From Desulfurispora thermophila DSM 16022 (GTDB lineage: Bacteria; Bacillota; Desulfotomaculia; Desulfotomaculales; Desulfurisporaceae), in NCBI RefSeq assembly GCF_000376385.1, contig NZ_AQWN01000003.1, positions 62,001-126,000 of the forward strand: DNA of 64,000 nt, written 5' to 3'. Shown here in pieces: positions 43,422 through 51,800 of this stretch. The notes below the pieces were generated by a model, which worked only from the letters and a program-made list of their open reading frames with translations, was not told the origin of the DNA and ran no database searches. Every line of letters starts with the position of its first letter. Position 1 is the first letter of the stretch. The position numbers and the translations under genes were made by a program.

Positions 43422-44252
43422 ATGGCCAAGATTCCCGCCGTAAAATATGCGATCATCGGTGGTTCAAGCACCTTTAGCCTGCAGTTTCCCGAAGACCTGG
43501 CCGCGGAGGGGTATGAGGTGCAGGTACTGGCCCAAGACCTGGTGTACGACACCCCCTTCGGTTCCAGCCCGCCCTTCAAGCTCTTTCGCCTGGGTGACAA
43601 GGAGCTTTTGCATGTGAAAATGCACGGCTGGCGGCCCGGTGTGAGCCGGGCGGACGCTTCCCGGCAGGTGTTCTGGGTTTTGCAGCAGGCCGGCGTAAAA
43701 AAGATTATGGCTGAAGGGGGCGTGGGCAGCATCAACCACCTGCTGGACCTGCGCGACGTGCTGGTGCCCTCGGATTACCTGGATTTTTCCCTGCGCAAGG
43801 ATGTCAGCCTGGGCAGCACGCACCTTCTGGTGATGCGCCAGCCGGTCTGCCCGCAGATCACTTCCCTGCTCTATGAAGTGGCCCGCCAGCAATACCGCGA
43901 GGGCCGGGTTTTCTCCCGCGGTGTCTACGCGGTCACCGACGGGCGCCACTTTGAGAGCGTGGCCGAAGTGCAGATGCTTTCCCGCCTGGGTGCCGATATG
44001 GTGGGCCAGAGCATGTGCCCCGAGGTTTACCTGGCCCGGGAAATTGGTGCCTGTTATGGCCGCATCGACCTGGTGGTCAATTACGCCGAGGGCGTGGTGC
44101 GCCAGTGGACCCATGCCGAGCTGGCCCACATCTTTCACAACTCGGCCCGCCAGATCGCCGGGCTTTTGCTTACGGCCATGCAGCGGCTGGACGCTAGCCA
44201 GGATTGCGGTTGTCCTGATCTGCGTCACGAAACCCTGCTCAAGGAAAAATAG
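43422..44252 (+). CDS. MTAP/PNP family nucleoside phosphorylase
   Basis: A 276-residue phosphorylase of the methylthioadenosine phosphorylase / purine nucleoside phosphorylase group II. 'YAIIGGSSTFSLQF' is the phosphate-binding start, 'ILAEGGVGSINH'-like sequence ('IMAEGGVGSINHLLDL') and 'LGADMVGQSMCPEVYLAREIG' form the base and ribose pocket. The usual 'NMT' of MTAP reads 'GQSMCPE' here, typical of bacterial 6-oxopurine or MTA/MTI enzymes. It cleaves MTA, inosine or a relative with phosphate. GAGGAGGAAGAG precedes the ATG. Confidence 0.82.
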   Translation: MAKIPAVKYAIIGGSSTFSLQFPEDLAAEGYEVQVLAQDLVYDTPFGSSPPFKLFRLGDKELLHVKMHGWRPGVSRADASRQVFWVLQQAGVKKIMAEGGVGSINHLLDLRDVLVPSDYLDFSLRKDVSLGSTHLLVMRQPVCPQITSLLYEVARQQYREGRVFSRGVYAVTDGRHFESVAEVQMLSRLGADMVGQSMCPEVYLAREIGACYGRIDLVVNYAEGVVRQWTHAELAHIFHNSARQIAGLLLTAMQRLDASQDCGCPDLRHETLLKEK

Positions 44253-44478
44253 TATTAATTACCAGGCAAGTTTACCCCATCGCCCCATATATATTTACTA
44301 GAACAGCAGGGGAGGTGGGGGTTAGAGGTAGTTGGACTGTTGAGTTGAAATACTATAGGATATCTCTGTAGGCAGCCATTGATTTACGGCGCGCCATAAC
44401 AGGCGCGTCATTGCTCAGCCTAGCGCCAGTCTTGAACATGGTGGCAGCAAATAACGTATGCGTTTTTGCGGTACGGAT
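44253..44478. other. Gene-free stretch
   Basis: I see no credible gene here. It holds a G-run region (GGGGAGGTGGGGG near 44310) that could pair with CCCC near 44275-44290, and GGCGCGCC near 44388. No terminator or promoter is convincing. Confidence 0.4.
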
Positions 44479-44506
44479 AAAAAAGGGGGCACCACGCGGT
44501 GCCCCC
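44479..44506 (-). terminator. Terminator of the small minus-strand gene
   Basis: GGGGGCACC pairs with GGTGCCCCC around a 4-base loop; on the minus strand it is followed by TTTTTT. Confidence 0.8.
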
Positions 44507-44560
44507 GCTTGCGCTGGTGAGCGGAGCGAGAAAAGTTTAATCTTTTATTAATGTTTTGTC

Positions 44561-44592
44561 GACCGCATTAGAGCTATACTATAGTTGCGGTC
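44561..44592. other. Hairpin GACCGCA / TGCGGTC
   Basis: A 7-bp stem with an 18-base loop that touches the stop codon of the small minus-strand gene; T-rich sequence follows on the plus strand only. Confidence 0.35.
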
Positions 44593-44758
44593 ATTTTTCT
44601 TTCTTTTCTTTGCGCAGTTCATCCAGAATTTGATCCGTGTACGGGTGGTCGGTCTGACCGTCCAGGTTTACGGCCGGTGCCGACCCGGTGGGCTCGTTGA
44701 CAAAGTGGTCGCCGCGCAGCCTTTGGCTTTCTCCCTTGTGCCGATTGGTTCTGGGCAA
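44591..44758 (-). CDS. Small hydrophilic protein, 55 residues
   Basis: A short gene on the minus strand: TTG 44758 lies about 6 bases after AGGAGGTGG and the frame runs to TGA at 44591. The product is very polar, with '[12 protein letters not shown]', '[19 protein letters not shown]' and a lysine/glutamate tail 'KEKKEK'. It resembles short spore or clostridial hypothetical proteins in composition but I do not recognise it. A strong terminator at 44479 supports a real transcript. It is divergent from copA. Confidence 0.55.
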   Translation of the reverse strand: MPRTNRHKGESQRLRGDHFVNEPTGSAPAVNLDGQTDHPYTDQILDELRKEKKEK

Positions 44759-44888
44759 ATTGCTCCACCTCCTGGCTGTTATTAGTATTTTGCCTTTATT
44801 TATGTTGGCACTATGGCTTGCCGATTATCCAGGGCGAGCAGCCTGCAGAGTACACCATCTGAAATCACGCTTGTGGGAGGCTAAAACT

Positions 44889-47300
44889 TTGGCAACAGAA
44901 CATAACAAGGAATACCGCTTTTTTATCCGCGGCATGACCTGCGCCGCCTGCTCGGCCCGCATTGAACGGTCGCTCTCCCGCTTGCCCGGCGTGGAGCGGG
45001 TGAGTGTGAACCTGGCCAACGGCTCAGCCCTGGTGCAGGTGGGGCCCGCCGGGCCATCTGATGTCGAGGTCGGCGACAGGATTAACAAACTGGGTTACGA
45101 AGTGGCTTGGGCAGAGCGGGAGTTTGCTGTGACGGGCATGACCTGCGCTGCCTGCGCGGCCCGCATTGAAAGGCAGTTGCTTAAGCTGGCCGGGGTGCGC
45201 GAAGCGGCCGTGAACCTGGCCGTGAACAGGGCCAGAGTGGTCTTTAACCCGGCTCAGCTGAGCGAAGCGCAGATCATGGCCACCATTGACCGGTTGGGGT
45301 ATCAGGCCACCGCGCTTCAGGAGGGCGAGACGGACGGCGGGGAGTGGAGCCGGCGGGAAATCGAACGGGTGCGGAAACTGTTCCTCATATCAGCCCTATT
45401 TTCTCTGCCCCTGGTTGTGAACATGCTCCTGATGTTCTGGCACCGGCCTCTGCCCCTGCAACTGGGTCATCCCCTGGCCCAACTGGTGCTGGCCACTGTT
45501 GTCCAACTGGTGGGGGGCAGCTATTTTTACATAGATGCGTTTAAGTCACTGCGCGGGGGCAGTGCCAATATGTCGGTGCTGGTGGCGCTGGGCACCACGG
45601 CGGCCTACGTCTTAAGTGCCTGGAATGTGCTGGCGGCCAAAGGGCATGCCGGGCACAATATCTACTTTGAGAGCGCGGCCGTGGTGATCACGCTGGTGCT
45701 GCTGGGCAAGCTGCTGGAAGCCCGGGCCAAAGGCAAGACCTCGGCGGCCATTAACAAGCTGTTCTCGCTGCAGGCCAAAAACGCCGTGCTGTTGCGGGAT
45801 GGGCAGGAAGTCACCGTGCCGCTGGATCAAGTACGACCGGGGGATCTGGTGCTGGTCAGGCCGGGCCAAAAGATTCCCGTGGACGGGGAAATAGTCAGCG
45901 GACAGACCACTGTGGACGAGTCCATGCTCACGGGGGAAAGCATTCCGGTGGAGAAAAAGGCCGGTGATCGGGTGACGGGTGCCACCATCAACCAGCTGGG
46001 GAGTATAACCGTCCGGGTCACCGGAGTGGGCCAGGATACTGTGCTGGCCAGAATTATCCGCATTGTGGAGCAGGCCCAGGGCAGCAAAGCGCCCATTCAG
46101 CGTCTGGCCGACCGGGTGGCGGCCTACTTTGTGCCCGCAGTGCTGGGCATAGCCCTGCTGACCTTTTTGTACTGGTACTTTTTCGGTCTGCCCGGGCAAC
46201 TGGCCCCCGCCCTGCTGCACGCCACCGCCGTCCTGGTCATCGCCTGCCCCTGCGCGCTGGGGCTGGCTACGCCCACTTCCATCATGGTGGGGACGGGCAA
46301 AGGGGCGGAAATGGGCATCCTGATCAAAGGAGGAGAATATCTGGAAAGGGCGGGCTCCTTAAGCGCCATTGTGCTGGACAAGACGGGCACTCTGACCGCC
46401 GGGCGGCCCGTGCTGACCGACGTGATTGCCCTGGGGAACTGGCTAGGGCGGGAGCAGGAGATGCTCGGCCTGGCCGCCAGCGCGGAGAGCACCTCTGAGC
46501 ACCCACTGGCGGCAGCAGTGGTAGAGTATGCCCGGCAGCAGGGCAGCCAGATTGTTGCTCCGGAAGAATTCCAGGCTCTGCCCGGCTTTGGCCTGCAGGC
46601 CCGCGTGCAGGGACTTGAAGTTTTAGTAGGCAAGCCCGATTTTATAGTTGAACGGGGCTATGCCGTGGCCCAGTGGGAGGCCCAGGTGGCCACCCTGGAA
46701 CAGGCGGGCAAGACCGCCGTCTTTGTGGTGGTGGAGGGGCAGGTGGCCGGTCTGCTGGCCCTGGCGGATACGCTCAAACCCGAGGCGGCCAGCGTAGTGG
46801 CCGAACTGCACCGGCTGGGCATGGAAGTGTGGATGATCACGGGGGACAACCAGCGCACGGCGCAGGCTGTGGCACGGCAGGCCGGCATCCAGAACGTGCT
46901 GGCGGGCGTGTTGCCCGGCGAGAAGGCCGACAAGGTGGCCAGCTTAAAAGAGCGCGGCCTGGTGGTGGGCATGGTGGGGGACGGCATCAACGACGCCCCC
47001 GCTCTGGCCGTGGCCGATGTGGGCTTTGCCCTGGGCTCCGGTACCGACATTGCCATTGAAACAGCGCCCGTGACCCTGCTGGGCGGTAGCCTGCAAGGCG
47101 TGGTCAATGCCATCAAGCTCAGCCGGGCTACTTTGCGCAATATCAAGCAAAACCTCTTCTGGGCCTTTATTTTCAATACACTGGGCATTCCACTGGCTGC
47201 CGCCGGTTTTCTGAGCCCGGTGGTGGCCGGGGCGGCCATGGCTTTCAGCTCGGTGACCGTGGTGAGCAATGCGCTGCGCTTGCGTGGCTTTAAGGCGTGA
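44889..47300 (+). CDS. copA: Copper-translocating P1B-type ATPase
   Basis: An 803-residue membrane pump that exports Cu(I). Two N-terminal heavy-metal domains each carry 'GMTCAAC'; about eight membrane segments follow, with the metal-binding '[14 protein letters not shown]' (CPC) in the sixth. 'DKTGTLTAG' is the phosphorylation site, 'SEHPLAAAV' the ATP-binding HP motif, and '[13 protein letters not shown]' the hinge. TTG 44889 follows GGGAGG; the frame upstream has no site. It is followed by copZ. No CsoR gene lies nearby. Confidence 0.94.
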   Translation: MATEHNKEYRFFIRGMTCAACSARIERSLSRLPGVERVSVNLANGSALVQVGPAGPSDVEVGDRINKLGYEVAWAEREFAVTGMTCAACAARIERQLLKLAGVREAAVNLAVNRARVVFNPAQLSEAQIMATIDRLGYQATALQEGETDGGEWSRREIERVRKLFLISALFSLPLVVNMLLMFWHRPLPLQLGHPLAQLVLATVVQLVGGSYFYIDAFKSLRGGSANMSVLVALGTTAAYVLSAWNVLAAKGHAGHNIYFESAAVVITLVLLGKLLEARAKGKTSAAINKLFSLQAKNAVLLRDGQEVTVPLDQVRPGDLVLVRPGQKIPVDGEIVSGQTTVDESMLTGESIPVEKKAGDRVTGATINQLGSITVRVTGVGQDTVLARIIRIVEQAQGSKAPIQRLADRVAAYFVPAVLGIALLTFLYWYFFGLPGQLAPALLHATAVLVIACPCALGLATPTSIMVGTGKGAEMGILIKGGEYLERAGSLSAIVLDKTGTLTAGRPVLTDVIALGNWLGREQEMLGLAASAESTSEHPLAAAVVEYARQQGSQIVAPEEFQALPGFGLQARVQGLEVLVGKPDFIVERGYAVAQWEAQVATLEQAGKTAVFVVVEGQVAGLLALADTLKPEAASVVAELHRLGMEVWMITGDNQRTAQAVARQAGIQNVLAGVLPGEKADKVASLKERGLVVGMVGDGINDAPALAVADVGFALGSGTDIAIETAPVTLLGGSLQGVVNAIKLSRATLRNIKQNLFWAFIFNTLGIPLAAAGFLSPVVAGAAMAFSSVTVVSNALRLRGFKA

Positions 47301-47324
47301 GTTGGTGTTGCTAACCAGGCTTTG

Positions 47325-47384
47325 TGGGTGTGCATTTCCGAACCAGCCCGGTCTGGTTTGGGCGAGCTAAGGAGGCACACCATG
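47325..47384. repeat. Short palindrome related to the intergenic element
   Basis: GGGTGTGCATT at the left and GGGCGAGC...GCACACC at the right are the inverted ends of the element seen at 16915 and 43362, here without an internal part. It lies between copA and copZ. Confidence 0.45.
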
Positions 47385-47417
47385 TATAATAAAACCACAA
47401 AATAAGGAGGAACCGAG

Positions 47418-47633
47418 ATGGCGTTACAGCAATTAATTTACCAGGTGGAAGGCATGTCCTGCCAGCACTGCCAGATGGCTGTGGAGAAGGCATTGAAAAC
47501 GGTGGATGGCGTGCAGGAGGTCCAGGTGGACCTGGCGACGGGCAAAGTGCAGGTAACTTTCGACCCGGCCCGGGCCACCAGCCAGGAGCTGAAAGAAGCC
47601 ATTCTGGATGCCGGTTACACTGTAGTGGGATAG
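47418..47633 (+). CDS. copZ: Copper chaperone CopZ
   Basis: A 71-residue heavy-metal-associated domain with the Cu(I)-binding 'GMSCQHCQMAVEKAL' loop (CxxC), which passes copper to CopA. Its ferredoxin-like fold is apparent from the alternating 'VQEVQVDLATGKVQVTFD' and 'ELKEAILDAGYTV'. AAGGAGGA precedes the ATG. It lies 117 bases after copA and has its own terminator. Confidence 0.94.
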   Translation: MALQQLIYQVEGMSCQHCQMAVEKALKTVDGVQEVQVDLATGKVQVTFDPARATSQELKEAILDAGYTVVG

Positions 47634-47640
47634 CACATCA

Positions 47641-47678
47641 GGGGAAGGGCCACGCCCTTCCCCTCGCCATAATTTTTT
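47641..47678 (+). terminator. Terminator after copZ
   Basis: GGGGAAGGGC pairs with GCCCTTCCCC around CAC; T-rich sequence (TTTTTT) follows a few bases later. Confidence 0.75.
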
Positions 47679-47702
47679 CTTTACAGGCAGGAAGTCCTGC
47701 CA

Positions 47703-47780
47703 AATGACAGAACTACTATGATCTAGTCGCTGCACGGGAGCAATGACAGTATTACAATGATCTTGTCGCTGCACTGGAGG
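47703..47780 (+). repeat. Two tandem 39-bp repeats before queD
   Basis: Copies at 47703-47741 and 47742-47780 agree at 33 of 39 positions and share AATGACAG and GTCGCTGCAC. The end of the second copy carries the CTGGAGG ribosome site of queD. Confidence 0.7.
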
Positions 47781-47793
47781 TTGGATAAATTCT

Positions 47794-48171
47794 GTGTATG
47801 AACTAACAATAAGAAGAGATTTTTCTGCCGCACACATGTTGCAGCATTATCAGGGCAAGTGCGCCAACCTGCACGGCCATACCTGGCAGGTGGAAGTGAC
47901 AGTGTGTGGTGACACACTGGATCAGGCCGGGATGCTGGTGGACTTCGGCGTGCTGAAGAAAATGCTGGCCGGGATTTTGCAAAACTATGACCACACCTGC
48001 CTGAATCAGACGGTGGACTTTCAGCAGCAGAACCCCACGGCGGAGAACATCGCCCGGCAGATTTTCCGCCACATGGCCGGTGGCCTGGCCGCAGCGGGTC
48101 TTAATGTACAGGTGAGCAAAGTACGGGTCTGGGAAGCTCCCGATGCGGCGGCCACATACCGGGAGGCGTAG
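47794..48171 (+). CDS. queD: 6-carboxy-5,6,7,8-tetrahydropterin synthase
   Basis: A 125-residue enzyme that makes 6-carboxytetrahydropterin from dihydroneopterin triphosphate, step two of queuosine synthesis. The zinc histidines are seen in 'FSAAHMLQHY' and 'CANLHGHTW'; the catalytic cysteine is in 'GKCANLHGH'. 'DHTCLNQ' and 'PTAENIARQIF' complete the signature. It starts at GTG 47794 and leads an operon with queC, a DUF366 gene, queE and folE. Confidence 0.93.
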   Translation: MYELTIRRDFSAAHMLQHYQGKCANLHGHTWQVEVTVCGDTLDQAGMLVDFGVLKKMLAGILQNYDHTCLNQTVDFQQQNPTAENIARQIFRHMAGGLAAAGLNVQVSKVRVWEAPDAAATYREA

Positions 48172-48178
48172 GAGACTT

Positions 48179-48835
48179 ATGCGCAGTGTTGTATTGCTTT
48201 CGGGGGGACTGGATTCCACAGTGGCGCTGGCCCAGGCCCGGCGGGAGGGGCAGGTGTTGCTGGCGCTTACGTTTGATTACGGTCAGAGGGCGGCCGAGGC
48301 GGAAATAAGGGCGGCCGGGCGCATCTGCGCCCATTACGGGCTGGCGCACCAGGTGATCAAGCTGCCCTTTTTGCAGGAGATCACCCGCTGTGCCCTGGTG
48401 AACCGGGAGAGCGCGGTGCCCGAGCTTTCGGCCGGTCAGCTCGACAATGCGGATGTGACCGCGCAGACGGCCCGGGCCGTCTGGGTGCCCAACCGGAACG
48501 GTCTCTTTATCAACATTGCTGCCGCGTATGCAGAAAGCCTAGGCGCCGGTTGTGTGGTGACCGGTTTTAACCGGGAGGAAGCGCAGACTTTTCCCGATAA
48601 CAGCCTGGATTTTGTGCGCGCCATAAGCCAGTCGCTGGCTTTTTCTACTTTGAACAGGGTGCAGGTGGTCAGCTACACGCTCATGCTGGACAAAAAAGAG
48701 ATTGTGGCGCTGGGGCGACGGCTGGGCGCGCCGCTGGAGCTGGTCTGGAGCTGCTACCACGGGGGCGTGGAAATGTGTGGTCGCTGTGAGAGTTGCCAGA
48801 GGCTGCAGCGGGCCCTGGCGCAGCAGGATAATTGA
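48179..48835 (+). CDS. queC: 7-cyano-7-deazaguanine synthase
   Basis: A 218-residue ATP-dependent enzyme that turns 7-carboxy-7-deazaguanine into preQ0. The PP-loop is 'LLSGGLDSTVALA', and the C-terminal zinc site is 'SCYHGGVEMCGRCESCQRL' with four cysteines. ATG 48179 follows GGAG and lies 8 bases after queD. Confidence 0.94.
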   Translation: MRSVVLLSGGLDSTVALAQARREGQVLLALTFDYGQRAAEAEIRAAGRICAHYGLAHQVIKLPFLQEITRCALVNRESAVPELSAGQLDNADVTAQTARAVWVPNRNGLFINIAAAYAESLGAGCVVTGFNREEAQTFPDNSLDFVRAISQSLAFSTLNRVQVVSYTLMLDKKEIVALGRRLGAPLELVWSCYHGGVEMCGRCESCQRLQRALAQQDN

Positions 48836-48871
48836 CCCCTGCGCGGTCCAAACCTGGAAGGGAGAGATGGC

Positions 48872-49432
48872 ATGCACTACTATCTGGTGCCCGGTACGCT
48901 GGCTTATACAGGCCATCAGCTCTGCTCACTGTGGGCGTATAAAAATTTCGGCCTGCTGGGCGACTCCATAGTGGCTTTTCGGGGGCCCTGTTCCATTGAC
49001 TGGGACGAGATGGTGGATGTGGAGGACGTGCTGGATCGTTCGCCCATCTACGGTCCCGATATGCTGCACTTCATTGTGGAGCATTTTTCCATCGACCTGG
49101 ACCAGATGATCTGCCGGCAGAGGCTGTTTATGGCGCTGATCGGCGAGCAGCTGACACGGGATGGTCACCGGGTGGAAAGGCAGGGCGATGATCTGTACAT
49201 AAGCGGGCGCAAATTGTCCATTTCCATAGCCACGGCCTCGCCTGTCTCGGTGTTGATGCACGTGGGCCTGAACCTGGTTTCCGAGGGTACGCCCGTCCCG
49301 GCGGTGGGGCTCTGGGAGCTGGGTTATCGGGAGGAGGCGCTGGGCGAGCTGGCCGCCCGCTTTGCCGAGGCCTACCGGGCCGAATTGGCCGGCATGGCCC
49401 GGGCCCGTTGCAAGGTGAGGGGAGTAAGCTAA
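48872..49432 (+). CDS. DUF366 family protein in the queuosine operon
   Basis: A 186-residue protein of the DUF366 family. 'YYLVPGTLAYTGHQLCSLWAY' opens it, and 'FRGPCSIDWDEMVDVEDV' and 'MLHFIVEHFSIDLD' follow the family pattern. The function is unknown. Its position between queC and queE, with no gap before queE, suggests a role with 7-deazaguanine or pterin chemistry, but this is inference from context only. GGAAGGGAGA precedes the ATG. Confidence 0.78.
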   Translation: MHYYLVPGTLAYTGHQLCSLWAYKNFGLLGDSIVAFRGPCSIDWDEMVDVEDVLDRSPIYGPDMLHFIVEHFSIDLDQMICRQRLFMALIGEQLTRDGHRVERQGDDLYISGRKLSISIATASPVSVLMHVGLNLVSEGTPVPAVGLWELGYREEALGELAARFAEAYRAELAGMARARCKVRGVS

Positions 49433-50185
49433 ATGAGCACCGGCAGCGCTATGGTGCGCGAGGTTTTTTCATCCGCCCAGGGTGAGGGGCCGCTGGTGGG
49501 CGTGCGGCAGATTTTTTTGCGCCTGGCGGGCTGTAATCTCCATTGTTCTTACTGTGATACGGCGGGCGGACAGCAGACGGTTTGCCGCTATCAGCACCCG
49601 CTGCCCGGGCAGGACAGTCAAGTGGTTTGGCAGGAACTGCCCAACCCGCTCGCGGTATCCAGGGTGTTGGAAATAATACAGACACTTGACCCGGCTTCCC
49701 ACCACTCTTTGAGTGTAACCGGTGGCGAGCCCTTGCTGTGGGCCGATTTTTTGTGCCAGCTGCTGCCCGGCATCAGGGGTTTCCGGCAGGGTGTTTTTCT
49801 GGAAACCAACGGTACGCTGCCCGGTGAGCTGGCAAAGGTTCTATCCCTGCTGCGCTGGGTTTCCATGGATATCAAGCTGCCCTGTTACCTGGGCGGGCGG
49901 GAATACTGGGAGCAGCACGAGCAGTTTATCCGCCTGGCCCGGGAGAAAGATTTGTATGTCAAGGTAGTGGTGGGTGATGATGCGCCGCTTGACCAGTTCC
50001 GGCAGGCCGTGCAGGTGGTGGCCCGCTGCGACCGGCACATTCCCCTGGTCATCCAGCCGCTGACCAGGGGGGAACGGGTGGCCTTAAGTCCCGCCCGCGC
50101 GTTGCAGCTGCAGGCCATGGCTCTGGCCATGCTGGACGATGTGCGCCTGGTACCGCAGACGCATGTTTTTCTGGGGTTGCTCTGA
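49433..50185 (+). CDS. queE: 7-carboxy-7-deazaguanine synthase (radical SAM)
   Basis: A 250-residue radical SAM enzyme that rearranges 6-carboxytetrahydropterin to 7-carboxy-7-deazaguanine. The cluster is held by 'CNLHCSYCDT', 'VTGGEPLLW' is the SAM motif, and 'SAQGEGPLVGVRQIF' is the QueE N-terminal signature. It begins immediately behind the DUF366 stop, at ATG 49433. Confidence 0.93.
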   Translation: MSTGSAMVREVFSSAQGEGPLVGVRQIFLRLAGCNLHCSYCDTAGGQQTVCRYQHPLPGQDSQVVWQELPNPLAVSRVLEIIQTLDPASHHSLSVTGGEPLLWADFLCQLLPGIRGFRQGVFLETNGTLPGELAKVLSLLRWVSMDIKLPCYLGGREYWEQHEQFIRLAREKDLYVKVVVGDDAPLDQFRQAVQVVARCDRHIPLVIQPLTRGERVALSPARALQLQAMALAMLDDVRLVPQTHVFLGLL

Positions 50186-50203
50186 GAAGGGGGAGGGTTT
50201 TGG

Positions 50204-50764
50204 ATGATTGATAAACAAAAAATTGAACATGCGGTGCGCATGATCCTGGAGGCCATTGGCGAGGATCCGGAAAGGGAGGGGCTTTTGGAAACGCCTTCCC
50301 GGGTGGCACGCATGTATGAGGAGATATTTGCCGGCATGTGGGAAGACCCTGCTGCGCACCTGCAAAAAATGTTTTCGGAAGAGCACGAGGAAATGGTGCT
50401 GGTGAAGGACATTCCCTTTTATTCCATGTGCGAGCACCATTTGTTGCCCTTTTTCGGCCGGGCGCATGTAGCCTACATCCCCCGCCAGGGCAATGTGACC
50501 GGCCTGTCCAAGCTGGCCCGCGTGGTGGAAGGTTACTCCCGCCGTCCGCAGCTGCAGGAGAGGCTGACCACCCAGATCGCCGATGCCATTATGCGCCAGC
50601 TGCGGCCGCACGGCGTGCTGGTGGTGCTGGAGGCCGAGCACATGTGCATGACTCTGCGGGGTGTGCGTAAGCCGGGCTCCAAAACGGTCACTTCGGCCGT
50701 GCGCGGTTCCTTCCAGCGCAACGAAGCTACGCGGGCCGAGGCCATGGCCTTAATTAAAGGCTAA
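50204..50764 (+). CDS. folE: GTP cyclohydrolase I
   Basis: A 186-residue enzyme that converts GTP to dihydroneopterin triphosphate, the entry to folate and queuosine. The zinc ligands are C/H residues in '[12 protein letters not shown]' and '[11 protein letters not shown]'; '[21 protein letters not shown]' is the substrate region. Placement after queE indicates that it feeds the queuosine genes. Confidence 0.95.
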   Translation: MIDKQKIEHAVRMILEAIGEDPEREGLLETPSRVARMYEEIFAGMWEDPAAHLQKMFSEEHEEMVLVKDIPFYSMCEHHLLPFFGRAHVAYIPRQGNVTGLSKLARVVEGYSRRPQLQERLTTQIADAIMRQLRPHGVLVVLEAEHMCMTLRGVRKPGSKTVTSAVRGSFQRNEATRAEAMALIKG

Positions 50765-50782
50765 AGGAGTGTATAAATTTCT

Positions 50783-50992
50783 ATGCACGAGCAGAGGCAA
50801 GAAACAGCTATGGTGGAACACAAAGAGGGTAAACTGGAACTGATTGCCGTGCAGCAATTTGCCCCATACGATGAAATGTACAAGGTGGTAGACTTCTTAA
50901 ACAAGCACCTCAAGCATAAAAAGATAATGTTTGGCCTGACCAAACACAAGAGTTCGGGCCAGATGGTAATTAGCGTTTATGAGGTGGAATAA
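50783..50992 (+). CDS. YpmA family protein (DUF4264)
   Basis: A 69-residue protein of the YpmA/DUF4264 family of spore-forming Firmicutes: 'VVDFLNKHLKHKKIMFGLTKH' and 'MVISVYEVE' are typical. The function is unknown. Its stop overlaps the surE start (TAATG), so it is co-translated with surE. Confidence 0.8.
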   Translation: MHEQRQETAMVEHKEGKLELIAVQQFAPYDEMYKVVDFLNKHLKHKKIMFGLTKHKSSGQMVISVYEVE

Positions 50993-51750
50993 TGCGCGTA
51001 TTGCTGAGCAATGACGATGGCTACCAGGCTGCAGGGCTGAAGGCCCTGCGGGAAGAACTGGTCCGCTTGCCGGAAGTGGATGAGCTCTATGTGGTGGCGC
51101 CCGACCGGGAGCGCAGCGCCGTGGGTCACGGCATTACCATGCACCGCCCGTTGCGGGCCAAACCGCTGGACTTCGGGGCGGAAAAGACCAGGGGCTGGGC
51201 GGTGGACGGCACACCGGCCGATTGCGTCAAGCTGGCCATTGAGGAACTGCTGCCCGATGTGCCCGATCTGGTGGTGGCGGGCATCAACCAGGGGGCCAAC
51301 CTGGGCACCGATGTGATTTACTCGGGTACGGTTTCGGCGGCTGTGGAAGGTGTAATCAACGGCGTGCCGGCCATGGCCATTTCGCTGACCGATTTCCACA
51401 GCCGGGACTTCAGCCAGGCCGCCCGCTTTGCCGCCCGGCTGGTCAGCCAGTTTGCCGGCATCAACCTGCCACCGGGCGTGCTGCTCAATGTCAATGTGCC
51501 GCCGGGACAGCCGGCCGGGGTGCAGGTGGCCCGCCTGGGCTGGCGGCGCTATATCAATATCTTTGACCGCCGTACCGACCCCCGGGGCCGGGAATACTTC
51601 TGGATGGCCGGTGAGCCCCTGGAAGTGGATGAAAATACGCCCGATACCGACGTCTGTGCCAACCGGCTGGGCTTTATCACTATCACGCCGGTGAAGATTG
51701 ATATGACCGATTACCAGTTTATGCAAAAGATTGCCCACAGGCAGTGGTAA
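50992..51750 (+). CDS. surE: 5'/3'-nucleotidase SurE
   Basis: A 252-residue metal-dependent nucleotidase that removes phosphate from nucleoside monophosphates. 'MRVLLSNDDGYQAAGLKAL' holds the metal-binding aspartates, 'VAPDRERSAVGHGITMH' the phosphate pocket, and 'GINQGANLGTDVIYSGTVSAAVEG' the conserved core. It is the last GC-rich gene before the AT-rich island. Confidence 0.95.
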   Translation: MRVLLSNDDGYQAAGLKALREELVRLPEVDELYVVAPDRERSAVGHGITMHRPLRAKPLDFGAEKTRGWAVDGTPADCVKLAIEELLPDVPDLVVAGINQGANLGTDVIYSGTVSAAVEGVINGVPAMAISLTDFHSRDFSQAARFAARLVSQFAGINLPPGVLLNVNVPPGQPAGVQVARLGWRRYINIFDRRTDPRGREYFWMAGEPLEVDENTPDTDVCANRLGFITITPVKIDMTDYQFMQKIAHRQW

Positions 51751-51780
51751 CCGACCCGGCCAGCCGGCCGGGTCGGTTTG
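51751..51780 (+). terminator. Terminator after surE
   Basis: CCGACCCGGC pairs with GCCGGGTCGG, then TTTG. It marks the left edge of the AT-rich segment. Confidence 0.8.
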
Positions 51781-51800
51781 TTGTGGGCATTCAATTAATT

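Noticed and set aside
47703-47780. preQ1 riboswitch before queD
   Set aside because: No preQ1-I C-rich loop and A-rich tail, and no recognisable class II fold; the region is a tandem repeat.
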